Source of the DNA: JAITWN01 sp964546765 | GTDB taxonomy: Bacteria; Pseudomonadota; Gammaproteobacteria; SZUA-140 | Reading direction: 5' to 3' | Assembly (NCBI GenBank): GCA_964546765.1 | Contig: CAZJKV010000098.1 | Span: forward strand, 1-7,039 | Length of the DNA stretch: 7,039 bases | Shown here: piece by piece, positions 1 through 6,362 of the stretch | Numbering within the stretch: position 1 is the first letter of the stretch | How the letters are laid out: the number at the start of each line of letters is the position of its first letter | Position numbers and translations under genes: made by a program | Notes under the pieces: generated by a model | Database searches by the model: none | Seen by the model: only the letters and a program-made list of their open reading frames with translations | Told to the model about the DNA's origin: nothing

Positions 1-491
1 TCACCGAGTGTGCCGCTCACGATGATCCGGTCGCCCGCGCGCGCGCCGTCGCGCCTGAGCGCAGCGCCGCGCGGCACGAGACCATGAACCTGCACCGTGA
101 CCGACAGGGGCCCGCGGGTCGTGTCCCCCCCGATCAGCCCGACGCGGTATTCGCGCGCGAGCGTGCAAAAGCCGTCACAGAACGAAGCGAGCCAGTCCTC
201 GTCGGGCGCCGGCACGGTCAGCGCGAGTGTCGCCCAAGCGGGCTCGGCCCCCATCGCCGCGAGGTCGCTGAGGTTGACCGCGAGGGCCTTGTAGCCGATT
301 GCTTCAGGATCGGTTGCGGCAGGGAAGTGTACGCCGGCGACCAGCGTATCGACCGAGGCGACGATCTGCTGTCCGGCCGGCGGCTCGAGGATCGCCGCGT
401 CGTCGCCGATGCCGAGCACGACGTCGTCGCGCGGCGTGCCGCAGCGTGTGAAATAACGCCTGATGAGATCGAATTCGGACGCGATATTCAG
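1..491 (-). CDS. thiL: Thiamine-monophosphate kinase ThiL (partial, 3' end outside window)
   Basis: ThiL phosphorylates thiamine monophosphate with ATP to give thiamine diphosphate, the active cofactor, in the cytoplasm. About 163 N-terminal residues are present. In order one sees EFDLIRRYF near the N-terminus, the metal-binding GIGDDAAIL loop (about residues 28-36), SVDTLVAGVHF, KALAVNLSDLAAMGAEPAW and IGGDTTRGPLSVTVQVHGLVPRG, all typical of the family in the usual order. The frame is open to the left edge. The start is unusual. No ATG, GTG or TTG occurs in this frame from about position 650 down to 420. The first conventional codon, a GTG at 419, would remove the conserved first 22 residues. 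I chose CTG at 491-489 because it overlaps the nusB stop as CTGA and has AGGGA 6 nt upstream. ATC at 485-483 is the alternative. Family assignment is near certain; the start is not. Confidence 0.93.
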   Translation of the reverse strand, partial: MNIASEFDLIRRYFTRCGTPRDDVVLGIGDDAAILEPPAGQQIVASVDTLVAGVHFPAATDPEAIGYKALAVNLSDLAAMGAEPAWATLALTVPAPDEDWLASFCDGFCTLAREYRVGLIGGDTTRGPLSVTVQVHGLVPRGAALRRDGARAGDRIIVSGTLG

Positions 492-943
492 CGCTTGTCC
501 CTGTGCACGACAGCGACCTCCTCGGCCCGGAGGCGCTCGGCCAGCTTGTCGAGAATGCCGTTGACGTAGCGGTGACCGTGATGGGCGCCGAACACCTTGG
601 CCAGCTCTATCGCTTCGTTGATAACCACCCGGAACGGGATTTCCGGATGAAAGCGCAACTCGCACGCGCCGAGCCGCAGGATCGCGCGTTCGACCGGGTC
701 GACCTCGGTGATGGGGCGGTCGAGCAACGGGATCAGCAGCTCGTCGAGGGTATCGACACGCTCGAGGACCTCGTTCAGCACCGTATCAAAGAAGGCGCGG
801 TCGACTGCGCCTTCGCCCTCGTCGATGTAATACTGCGGGTCGATCGCCGCGGCGTCATGACCGGTCAGCTGCCACTGATACAAGGCCTGGATGATGCACA
901 GGCGCGCCCGGCGGCGGGCGCGATTGGTTTGCTGACCTTTCAT
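488..943 (-). CDS. nusB: Transcription antitermination factor NusB
   Basis: NusB is a small all-helical RNA-binding protein. With NusE (ribosomal protein S10) it binds boxA RNA and supports antitermination during rRNA transcription. The 151-residue product has the family layout: basic N-terminus RARRRARLCIIQALYQWQLTG, a central helical part with VDPVERAILRLGACEL, and the conserved end IPFRVVINEAIELAKVF followed by HRYVNGILDKLAERL. The length is normal for the family. The ATG at 943 is preferred over an upstream in-frame TTG at 964 because AGGGAGG sits 5 nt before it; the TTG overlaps the ribH stop and has no such site. It follows ribH by 17 nt and overlaps thiL by 4 nt, the usual gammaproteobacterial ribH-nusB-thiL order. 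Nothing in the protein looks damaged. Confidence 0.97.
   Translation of the reverse strand: MKGQQTNRARRRARLCIIQALYQWQLTGHDAAAIDPQYYIDEGEGAVDRAFFDTVLNEVLERVDTLDELLIPLLDRPITEVDPVERAILRLGACELRFHPEIPFRVVINEAIELAKVFGAHHGHRYVNGILDKLAERLRAEEVAVVHRDKR
498..502 (-). promoter_or_regulatory. Putative thiL ribosome binding site inside nusB
   Basis: AGGGA lies in the last codons of nusB, 6 nt before CTG (491-489) and 12 nt before ATC (485-483). The spacing favours the CTG as initiator if initiation is non-canonical. Translation may instead rely on coupling to nusB termination. Confidence 0.45.
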
Positions 944-948
944 AAAAG

Positions 949-955
949 CCTCCCT
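949..955 (-). promoter_or_regulatory. nusB ribosome binding site
   Basis: AGGGAGG, a nearly complete Shine-Dalgarno match, ends 5 nt before the nusB ATG at 943. It decides the start in favour of this ATG over the TTG at 964. Confidence 0.8.
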
Positions 956-960
956 GCCGC

Positions 961-1437
961 TCAAGCTTCCAGCTTGCGCAACAGGCTGACCATCTCGATG
1001 GCACTGAGCGCGGCGTCGGCGCCCTTGTTGCCGGCCTTGGTACCGGATCGTTCGATCGCCTGCTCGATCGTATCGACGGTCAGCACCCCGAAGGCGAGCG
1101 GGACATCGCTGGCCAGGTTGACCTCGGCCAGTCCGCGCGCGCAGGCGCCCGCGATATAGTCGAAGTGCGGCGTGCCGCCGCGGATCACCGCGCCAAGTGC
1201 AATGATCGCATCGAAACGGCGGGTGCTCGCGATTCGCTTCGCCGCCAGCGGCAACTCGAACGCGCCCGGCACGCGGACCAGCGTGATCGCGTCGGCGGAC
1301 ACGCCGTGGCGGCGCAATACATCGACGGCGCCCTGCACCAGGTGATCGACGATGAAACTGTTGAAGCGGGAAGCGACCAGCGCAAAACGCGCGCCGTCCG
1401 CCGAAAAACCGCCCTCGATAACTCGAATATCCGACAT
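961..1437 (-). CDS. ribH: 6,7-dimethyl-8-ribityllumazine synthase (RibH)
   Basis: RibH condenses 5-amino-6-ribitylaminouracil with 3,4-dihydroxy-2-butanone 4-phosphate to form 6,7-dimethyl-8-ribityllumazine, the penultimate riboflavin step. The family forms pentameric or icosahedral cytoplasmic assemblies. The 158-residue protein shows the substrate-binding RFN (residues 24-26), VPGAFELP (56-63), ALGAVIRGGTPHFDYIA with the catalytic-type His91, and FGVLTVDTIEQAIERSG followed by KAGNKG near the end. All are canonical, and the length is normal. ATG at 1437 is the natural start. The nearest purine run, GGGG, is about 13 nt upstream, so the ribosome binding site is weak. The gap to ribBX upstream is 88 nt and contains tandem repeats, unlike the tight joins elsewhere in the cluster. 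nusB follows after 17 nt. Confidence 0.97.
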   Translation of the reverse strand: MSDIRVIEGGFSADGARFALVASRFNSFIVDHLVQGAVDVLRRHGVSADAITLVRVPGAFELPLAAKRIASTRRFDAIIALGAVIRGGTPHFDYIAGACARGLAEVNLASDVPLAFGVLTVDTIEQAIERSGTKAGNKGADAALSAIEMVSLLRKLEA

Positions 1438-1454
1438 TGTGCTGACAACCCCGT

Positions 1455-1502
1455 GAATGAATAGACCCTTGGATGAATAGGCCCGTGGATGAATAGGACA
1501 GT
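1455..1502. repeat. Three tandem 16-bp repeats between ribBX and ribH
   Basis: Three head-to-tail 16-bp units occupy 1455-1470, 1471-1486 and 1487-1502 (plus strand). The middle copy reads GGATGAATAGGCCCGT. Copy 1 matches it at 13 of 16 positions and copy 3 at 14 of 16. All share the core ATGAATAG; the mRNA strand carries CTATTCAT. A CCCGT at 1450-1454 looks like a partial further copy. The array covers more than half of the ribBX-ribH gap. No function is known to me. It could be a slippage product, or it could affect ribH expression. Confidence 0.85.
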
Positions 1503-1525
1503 GTAACCCAGCAACCGCCGACCGG

Positions 1526-2683
1526 CTATGTCCCGGGCAGGTACTCGTCGATCTCGAGGCCGAAACCGGAAAGGCCGTAGAGCTTGATCGGCGAGCCCAG
1601 CACGCGCATGCGGCGAACGCCGAGATCGGCCAGGATCTGCGCCGCGACGCCGTAACTGCGCAGCTCGGAGCCGGCGGCCGGCGCCTGGGCGAAATGGACG
1701 CCCTGCTCCTGCATCCTGTGGTTGCGTATGCGACGCACCAGCGTGTCGGGATCGTCGCCGCCGCGCAGCAGCACCAGCACGCCGCCGCGCGGTTCGTCGG
1801 CGATGCGCTGCATCGCGGAATGCAGGTTCCAGCTCGTCTCGTGCCAGGTCGCGTTCAGCGTATCGCAGAGCCGGTCCTCGATGTGTACCCGCACCAGCAC
1901 CGGCGCCTTGCCGTCGATCTCCCCGCGCTGTAGCGCAAAATGTATGCGATCGCCTGCAGTATCGTGATAGGCCATCAGCCTGAAATCTCCGAAGGCGGTC
2001 GGCAGGGGGCAGTCGGCGACCATCTCGACGGTCTTTTCGTGACGCATGCGATGACTGATCAGGTCCGCGACCGTACCGATCTTGAGGCCGTGACTGCGCG
2101 CAAAGCGCATCAGCTCCGGCCGCCGCGCCATAGCGCCCTCATCGTCCAGAATCTCGACGATCACCGCCGCCGGCTCGAAACCGGCAAGTCGCGCGAGGTC
2201 GCTGCCGGCTTCGGTATGCCCCGCGCGCGCGAGTACGCCGCCGGGTTGCGACATCAGCGGGAAGATGTGGCCTGGCTGGATGATGTCTGACGGACAGGCA
2301 TCCGGCCTGACCGCCGCGCGAATCGTCGTCGCGCGGTCAGCCGCCGAGATCCCGGTCGTGACGCCCTCGGCCGCCTCTATCGACAGCGTGAAATTCGTCT
2401 GATGCCTGGAGTTGGTCTCGCTGACCATCAGAGGCAGTCGCAACTGCTCGCAACGCTCGCGCGTCAGCGTCAGGCAGATCAGGCCGCGCCCGTAGCGCGC
2501 CATGAAGTTAATGTCTTCGGGACGCACGCAGGCGGCCGCCATGATCAGGTCGCCCTCGTTCTCGCGGTCCTCGTCGTCGACCAGCACAACCATCCGGCCA
2601 TAACGGATCTCTTCGATCAGCTCGGCGGTCGTATTGAAATCGACGTCATCGCCGGCGGCGCTCATGTCTTCCCTGTCCGTCAT
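1526..2683 (-). CDS. ribB: 3,4-dihydroxy-2-butanone 4-phosphate synthase fused to a degenerate GTP cyclohydrolase II-like domain (RibBX type)
   Basis: The N-terminal half (about residues 16-212 of 385) is DHBP synthase, which converts ribulose 5-phosphate to 3,4-dihydroxy-2-butanone 4-phosphate plus formate. It keeps the acidic active-site segment VDDEDRENEGDLIMAA, SRHQTNFTLS, GHIFPL and RAGHTEA. The C-terminal half (about 213-385) has the GTP cyclohydrolase II fold signature at its end (YGVAAQILADLGVRRMRVL) but lacks that enzyme's key residues. The three zinc cysteines of the usual ECLTGD...RCDCG region are replaced by EDRLCDTLNATWHETSW, and the usual RQEGRGIGL is LRGGDDPDTLV. GTP cyclohydrolase II activity is therefore very unlikely. 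This matches the RibBX variant described in proteobacteria, where a separate RibA does that step. ATG at 2683, 13 nt after the ribE stop with AGGG 7 nt upstream, was chosen; ATG at 2665, also with an AGGGA site, is a plausible alternative. Confidence 0.95.
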   Translation of the reverse strand: MTDREDMSAAGDDVDFNTTAELIEEIRYGRMVVLVDDEDRENEGDLIMAAACVRPEDINFMARYGRGLICLTLTRERCEQLRLPLMVSETNSRHQTNFTLSIEAAEGVTTGISAADRATTIRAAVRPDACPSDIIQPGHIFPLMSQPGGVLARAGHTEAGSDLARLAGFEPAAVIVEILDDEGAMARRPELMRFARSHGLKIGTVADLISHRMRHEKTVEMVADCPLPTAFGDFRLMAYHDTAGDRIHFALQRGEIDGKAPVLVRVHIEDRLCDTLNATWHETSWNLHSAMQRIADEPRGGVLVLLRGGDDPDTLVRRIRNHRMQEQGVHFAQAPAAGSELRSYGVAAQILADLGVRRMRVLGSPIKLYGLSGFGLEIDEYLPGT

Positions 2684-2696
2684 CCCGTAACCCTGT

Positions 2697-3356
2697 TTAA
2701 CCGGCATCGGTGAGATACCCGTGTTCCTCGAGAAACGCGCGGTCAATGCCGCGCGGCACAGTCTCGCGTACCGCCAGCAGCCGCTCCAGATAACGCGCGA
2801 TCACGTCGACCTCGATATTGACGCGACTGCCGCTGCACCAGCTCCCGATGATCGTCTGCTCCAGCGTATGCGGGATGATGTTCACGCTGAATTCTTCGCC
2901 GGCAACCTCGTTGATAGTCAGACTGACGCCGTCGACGCAGACCGAACCCTTGGCCGCGATGTAGCGCGCGAGCGCTGCGGGCGCCGCGATCCGGATCACG
3001 TGCGATCGTCCGGCCGCGCCGATCCGCACAACCTCGCCGACGCCGTCGACATGGCCGCTGACCAGATGCCCCCCGAGTCGAGTCGTCGGCAGCAGCGCGC
3101 GCTCCAGGTTGACCTTGTCGCCGGCCGCGAGCCGCCCGAGTGTCGTGCACGAAAGCGTCTCGACCGACACGTCGGCGGCGAATACTCGTCCCTCAAGCGC
3201 CACGACGGTCAGGCATACGCCATTGATCGAGATGCTGTCCCCCGGTTTCGTATCCGCGAGATCGAGCGTGCCGCCATTGACAAGAATGCGCTGGTCCCCG
3301 CCCCGCGATTCGAGGGACTGGACACTGCCTACCGCTTCGACGACTCCCGAAAACAT
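2697..3356 (-). CDS. ribE: Riboflavin synthase, alpha subunit (RibE; RibC in E. coli naming)
   Basis: Riboflavin synthase converts two molecules of 6,7-dimethyl-8-ribityllumazine to riboflavin plus 5-amino-6-ribitylaminouracil, the last step of the pathway; the family is a cytoplasmic trimer. The 219-residue protein has two homologous lumazine-binding barrels. The first begins MFSGVVEAVGSV and contains GDSISINGVCLTV and DVSVETL. The second begins at GGHLVSGHVDGVGEV and contains KGSVCVDGVSLTIN and IPHTLEQTIIG, ending with VNIEVDVIARYLERLL. The C-terminal EEHGY is also typical. The family normally reads MFTGIVE at the start; Ser and Val here are mild substitutions. ATG at 3356 is preferred over upstream in-frame codons because it gives the exact family N-terminus and has GAGG 8 nt before it. 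It lies 4 nt after ribD and 13 nt before ribBX. Confidence 0.97.
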   Translation of the reverse strand: MFSGVVEAVGSVQSLESRGGDQRILVNGGTLDLADTKPGDSISINGVCLTVVALEGRVFAADVSVETLSCTTLGRLAAGDKVNLERALLPTTRLGGHLVSGHVDGVGEVVRIGAAGRSHVIRIAAPAALARYIAAKGSVCVDGVSLTINEVAGEEFSVNIIPHTLEQTIIGSWCSGSRVNIEVDVIARYLERLLAVRETVPRGIDRAFLEEHGYLTDAG

Positions 3357-3360
3357 CTGG

Positions 3361-3368
3361 TCACCCTC
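3361..3368 (-). promoter_or_regulatory. ribE ribosome binding site overlapping the ribD stop
   Basis: GAGGGTGA includes both the Shine-Dalgarno core for ribE (ATG at 3356) and the TGA stop of ribD (3363-3361). Ribosomes ending ribD would sit on the ribE initiation region, so translational coupling is likely. Confidence 0.7.
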
Positions 3369-4518
3369 TGTCAGACTTGTCACCCAGCTCCCCGGAAGCC
3401 GGCCGGGCCGTAATCCGCCAGTCACCGCCGACCGCCCGGATATCGTCGATCGACAACCCGATCGCCTGGTCCAGCCGCTCGAGTCCCGGCAGCGTGAACA
3501 GGCCGCGCGCGGCGTCGCCGAGCAGTTTCGGCGCCATGTAGATCACCAGTTCGTCTACGAGGCCGGCGGCGAGCATCGCGCCGGAAAGCGTCGGTCCGGC
3601 CTCCAATAGTATCTCATTGACCTCACGCTCCGCCAAAAGCGACAACAACGCCGCAAGATCGACACGCCCGTCCGCGTTTGCCGCCAGGCGGCATATCTCG
3701 ACGCCCACGCGCCCCTGCAGATCGGCGCGCACACGGTCAACCGCGGCAGCGATCATCAACGGTCCCGGCTGCGTGAACAGACGCGCGTCCGCCGGGATGC
3801 CGAGCCGGCTGTCCACGATCACGCGCAGGGGCTGGCGAGACCGTGGCAGCTCGCACCCGGCAGCGTCATCGCCGGCAAACAGTTCGTCCGTGCGCACCGT
3901 AAGCGAAGGATCATCCGCGATCACCGTCCCGATACCGCTCACGATCGCCGAACTGCGCGCGCGCAGTCGCTGCACATCGCGGCGCGCCGCGGCCGACGTG
4001 ATCCAGCGGCTCTCGCCGGACACCGTCGCGGTACGCCCGTCGAGGGTCATGCCGAGCTTGCAGCGCATGTACGGCCGGCGCCTGCGATGGCGCGACACGA
4101 AGCCCGGGTTGAGCGCGACGGCCTCGGCTTCCAGCAATCCGGACTCGACCTCGATGCCCGCCGCCCGCAGTTGCGCGAAACCCGCGCCTGCGGTCCGTGG
4201 ATCGGGATCCGTCATCGCGGCGACGACGCGGCGCACGCCGGCCTCGATCAACGCCTCGCTGCACGGCGGCGTGCGACCGTGATGGCGGCAGGGTTCGAGC
4301 GTCACATAGGCGGTCGCGCCTGCAGCTCGCTCACCGGCCTGCTGCAGTGCATGGGCCTCGGCGTGAGGCTCCCCCGCACAGGCATGCCAGCCTTCGCCGA
4401 CCACATCGCCGTCGCGCACCAGCACGCAACCGACACGCGGATTGGGGTCGGTCGTATACAGTCCGCGCACCGCCAGCGCGAGCGCGCGGGACATGTATGA
4501 CCGGTCGGCGGCGTTCAC
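3361..4518 (-). CDS. ribD: Bifunctional diaminohydroxyphosphoribosylaminopyrimidine deaminase / 5-amino-6-(5-phosphoribosylamino)uracil reductase (RibD)
   Basis: RibD carries out the second and third riboflavin steps: deamination of the pyrimidine made from GTP, then NADPH-dependent reduction of its ribosyl side chain. The N-terminal zinc deaminase domain (about residues 5-145 of 385) shows PHAEAHAL (His52, Glu54) and EPCRHHGRTPPC (Cys77, Cys86), the zinc ligands and proton shuttle. The reductase domain (about 149-375) shows KLGMTLDGRTA, SGESRWITS, DDPSLTVR and LLEAGPTLSGAML. Both active sites look intact and the length is normal. The start chosen is GTG at 4518, overlapping the nrdR stop as GTGA. 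It gives the expected short N-terminus before SYMSRALALA. ATG at 4494 is the alternative. Neither has a strong ribosome binding site, so coupling to nrdR is likely. A perfect 7-bp hairpin lies 15 nt upstream of the GTG. Confidence 0.96.
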   Translation of the reverse strand: MNAADRSYMSRALALAVRGLYTTDPNPRVGCVLVRDGDVVGEGWHACAGEPHAEAHALQQAGERAAGATAYVTLEPCRHHGRTPPCSEALIEAGVRRVVAAMTDPDPRTAGAGFAQLRAAGIEVESGLLEAEAVALNPGFVSRHRRRRPYMRCKLGMTLDGRTATVSGESRWITSAAARRDVQRLRARSSAIVSGIGTVIADDPSLTVRTDELFAGDDAAGCELPRSRQPLRVIVDSRLGIPADARLFTQPGPLMIAAAVDRVRADLQGRVGVEICRLAANADGRVDLAALLSLLAEREVNEILLEAGPTLSGAMLAAGLVDELVIYMAPKLLGDAARGLFTLPGLERLDQAIGLSIDDIRAVGGDWRITARPASGELGDKSDRG

Positions 4519-5042
4519 GACCCGGGTGCTTCGCCCGAACCGGGTTCGGGATCGAGCAGGGAGATCTGGCGCTTCTTCAACTCCGGTGAGGTCGCGTTCT
4601 GGAGGCGTTCGATCTCTTCGCGAAACGCATTGACGTCCTGGAACCGGCGATAGACCGATGCGAAACGGATATAGGCGACCTCGTCGAGCTCGCGCAGCTC
4701 CTCCATGACCCATTCCCCGAGTTCGCGCGACCGTATCTCGCGTTCGCCCGAGACATGCAGGCGATGCTTGATGCGATCGACCGCCGACTCGATGTCCTCG
4801 ATCTCGACCGGGCGCTTTTCGAGCGAGCGCAGCATGCCGTGGCGCAGCTTTTCCTCGTTGAACGGTTCACGCGTGCCGTCGTGCTTGACGATGTGGGGGT
4901 AGACGAGCTCGGCGCTCTCGAATGTCGTGAATCGCTCTGAGCAGGTCGCGCACTCGCGCCGGCGCCGGATCGAGGCGCCCTCATTGGCCAGCCGCGAATC
5001 GATGACCCGGGTGTCGCCGGCACCGCAGAACGGGCAACGCAT
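4515..5042 (-). CDS. nrdR: Transcriptional repressor NrdR
   Basis: NrdR represses ribonucleotide reductase genes by binding NrdR boxes in their promoters, sensing the (d)ATP state of the cell. The 175-residue protein begins with the DNA-binding zinc ribbon MRCPFCG...RRECATC, with Cys3, Cys6, Cys31 and Cys34 as ligands, followed by RFTTFE. The ATP-cone domain covers about residues 49-139, with VKHDGTREPFNEEKL at its start and the conserved end VAYIRFASVYRRFQDVNAF. A tail of about 25 residues (ending ELKKRQISLLDPEPGSGEAPGS) goes beyond the core and is rich in Pro, Gly and Glu. ATG at 5042 gives the exact family N-terminus, although no good ribosome binding site precedes it. It lies 49 nt after glyA and overlaps ribD by 4 nt. 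The nrdR-ribD neighbourhood is common in proteobacteria. No NrdR box was recognised in the window. Confidence 0.97.
   Translation of the reverse strand: MRCPFCGAGDTRVIDSRLANEGASIRRRRECATCSERFTTFESAELVYPHIVKHDGTREPFNEEKLRHGMLRSLEKRPVEIEDIESAVDRIKHRLHVSGEREIRSRELGEWVMEELRELDEVAYIRFASVYRRFQDVNAFREEIERLQNATSPELKKRQISLLDPEPGSGEAPGS
4534..4550 (-). other. Perfect 7-bp hairpin in the nrdR 3' end, just upstream of ribD
   Basis: The mRNA strand reads CCCGAAC-CCG-GTTCGGG, a perfect 7-bp stem with a 3-nt loop. It lies in codons for the Pro/Gly-rich NrdR tail, ending 15 nt before the ribD GTG. No T-tract follows, so it is not an intrinsic terminator. It might influence ribD initiation or mRNA processing, or simply reflect GC-rich coding sequence. 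Confidence 0.5.
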
Positions 5043-5063
5043 CGCAGCACGCCGGCCGTGTCA

Positions 5064-5083
5064 GCCGCCGCCGTCGGCGCGGC
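5064..5083 (-). other. GC-rich hairpin between glyA and nrdR
   Basis: On the mRNA strand GCCGC-GCC pairs with GGC-GCGGC around a GAC loop, with one bulged G, giving an 8-bp stem 9 nt after the glyA stop. There is no T-tract, so it is not a classical terminator. It could slow transcription or protect the glyA 3' end, but in such GC-rich DNA chance is plausible. Confidence 0.3.
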
Positions 5084-5091
5084 GCGCGCCG

Positions 5092-6348
5092 TCAGTGTTC
5101 GTAGACCGGAAAGCGTCCACAGATCTCCAGCACCTTTTCGCGCACCCGTTCAATGACCGCACTGTCATCCGGCCGGTCGAGGACATCGCAGATCCAGTCC
5201 GCCAGGTCGCGCGTCTCCGCCTCGCCGAAGCCGCGTGTCGTGATCGCCGGCGTGCCGATGCGGATGCCGCTGGTCACGAACGGCGAGCGCGGATCATTCG
5301 GAACGCTGTTCTTGTTGACCGTGATATGCGCTGCGTCGAGGGCGTGATCCGCCTCCTTGCCGGTGATGCCCTTGTCGATCAGGTCGACGAGGAACAGGTG
5401 ATTGTCGGTGCCGCCGGAAACGATGCGATAACCGCGCTCCTGGATGCGCCCCGCCATCACCCGGGCGTTTGCGACGACCTGGCGCTGATAGTCGCGGAAT
5501 TCCGGCTGCAAGGCCTCCTTGAAGGCCACGGCCTTCGCCGCGATCACATGCATCAGCGGTCCGCCCTGCGTGCCCGGAAAGACCATGGAATTGAGCTTCT
5601 TTTCGATCTCCTCGTTGGCGCGTGCGAGGATGATGCCGCCGCGAGGGCCGCGCAGCGTCTTGTGCGTCGTCGAGGTCGTGACATCGGCGATCTGCACCGG
5701 ATTCGGGTAGCAGTCGGCCGCGACCAGGCCCGCGACATGGGCCATGTCGACGAACAACAGTGCGCCGATTCGGTCCGCGATGTCGCGGAAGCGCTGCCAG
5801 TCGACGATGCGCGAATAGGCGCTGAAGCCGGCGACGATCATCTTGGGACGGTGCTCGCGGGCGAGGGCCTCGACCTGCTCGTAATCGATCTCGCCGCTGT
5901 CGGGGTTCAGGCCGTACTGAACAGCGTGATAGAGCTGTCCGGAGAAATTGACCTTCGCGCCGTGCGTCAGATGACCGCCATGGGCGAGGCTCATGCCGAG
6001 GATCGTGTCGCCGGGATTGAGCAGCGCCATGTATACAGCGGCATTGGCCTGGGAACCGGAATGCGGCTGCACGTTCGCGTAATCCGCGCCGAACAGTTCG
6101 CGCGCGCGCTCGATCGCGAGTCGTTCGGCGACGTCGACGAAGTTGCATCCGCCGTAATAGCGCTTGCCGGGATACCCCTCGGCATACTTGTTGGTCAGGA
6201 CGGAACCCTGGGCCTCGAGCACGCGCGGGCTCGCGTAGTTTTCGGAGGCGATGAGCTCGATATGCTGTTCCTGGCGCCTGGCCTCGCCGCGGATCGCCTC
6301 CCACAGCTCATCGTCGAAGCCCGCAATTTTCATCTCGGAAACAAACAT
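5092..6348 (-). CDS. glyA: Serine hydroxymethyltransferase (GlyA)
   Basis: GlyA interconverts serine plus tetrahydrofolate with glycine plus 5,10-methylene-tetrahydrofolate. It uses pyridoxal phosphate and is the main source of one-carbon units. The 418-residue protein has normal length and intact motifs: HIELIASENYASPRVLEAQGS, NKYAEGYPGKRYYGG, QPHSGSQANAAVY, DMAHVAGLVA (Asp201 and His204, the cofactor ring contacts) and TTSTTHKTLRGPRGG, in which Lys230 forms the Schiff base. The C-terminal small domain includes SGIRIGTPAITTRG. ATG at 6348 was chosen because AAAGG lies 8 nt upstream. A GTG at 6357 overlaps that site, and ATG at 6333 has none. It appears to be the first gene of the cluster. 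Its leader carries competing hairpins and its promoter region an inverted repeat, both described separately. Confidence 0.98.
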   Translation of the reverse strand: MFVSEMKIAGFDDELWEAIRGEARRQEQHIELIASENYASPRVLEAQGSVLTNKYAEGYPGKRYYGGCNFVDVAERLAIERARELFGADYANVQPHSGSQANAAVYMALLNPGDTILGMSLAHGGHLTHGAKVNFSGQLYHAVQYGLNPDSGEIDYEQVEALAREHRPKMIVAGFSAYSRIVDWQRFRDIADRIGALLFVDMAHVAGLVAADCYPNPVQIADVTTSTTHKTLRGPRGGIILARANEEIEKKLNSMVFPGTQGGPLMHVIAAKAVAFKEALQPEFRDYQRQVVANARVMAGRIQERGYRIVSGGTDNHLFLVDLIDKGITGKEADHALDAAHITVNKNSVPNDPRSPFVTSGIRIGTPAITTRGFGEAETRDLADWICDVLDRPDDSAVIERVREKVLEICGRFPVYEH

Positions 6349-6356
6349 TTCTGACA

Positions 6357-6361
6357 CCTTT
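6357..6361 (-). promoter_or_regulatory. glyA ribosome binding site
   Basis: AAAGG ends 8 nt before the glyA ATG at 6348 and begins 1 nt after the 3' arm of the leader stem at 6363-6371. It fixes the start choice and puts ribosome access next to a foldable element. Confidence 0.65.
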
Positions 6362-6362
6362 C

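Noticed and set aside
1185..1514. 109-codon minus-strand frame through the tandem repeats into ribH
   Set aside because: It overlaps ribH in another frame. Its repeated IHGPIHPRVYSF-like start comes only from the DNA repeat. No family features or ribosome binding site.
1438..1525. FMN riboswitch before ribH (also considered at 2684-2696 before ribBX)
   Set aside because: The gaps are 88 and 13 nt, and I see none of the conserved FMN element blocks. The first gap is tandem repeat and the second too short.
2684..2746. Longer ribBX starting at 2746 inside ribE
   Set aside because: It would overlap the ribE C-terminus by about 50 nt and add residues absent from the family. ATG at 2683 has a proper ribosome binding site.
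4519..4713. Longer ribD starting at 4713 inside nrdR
   Set aside because: The extra 65 residues are an Arg/Pro-rich out-of-frame reading of nrdR. The family N-terminus fits the GTG at 4518.
4927..6354. 475-codon open frame on the plus strand opposite glyA
   Set aside because: It is the antisense shadow of glyA, whose protein is conserved along its full length. Such long antisense frames are common in GC-rich genes, and the translation has no recognisable motif.
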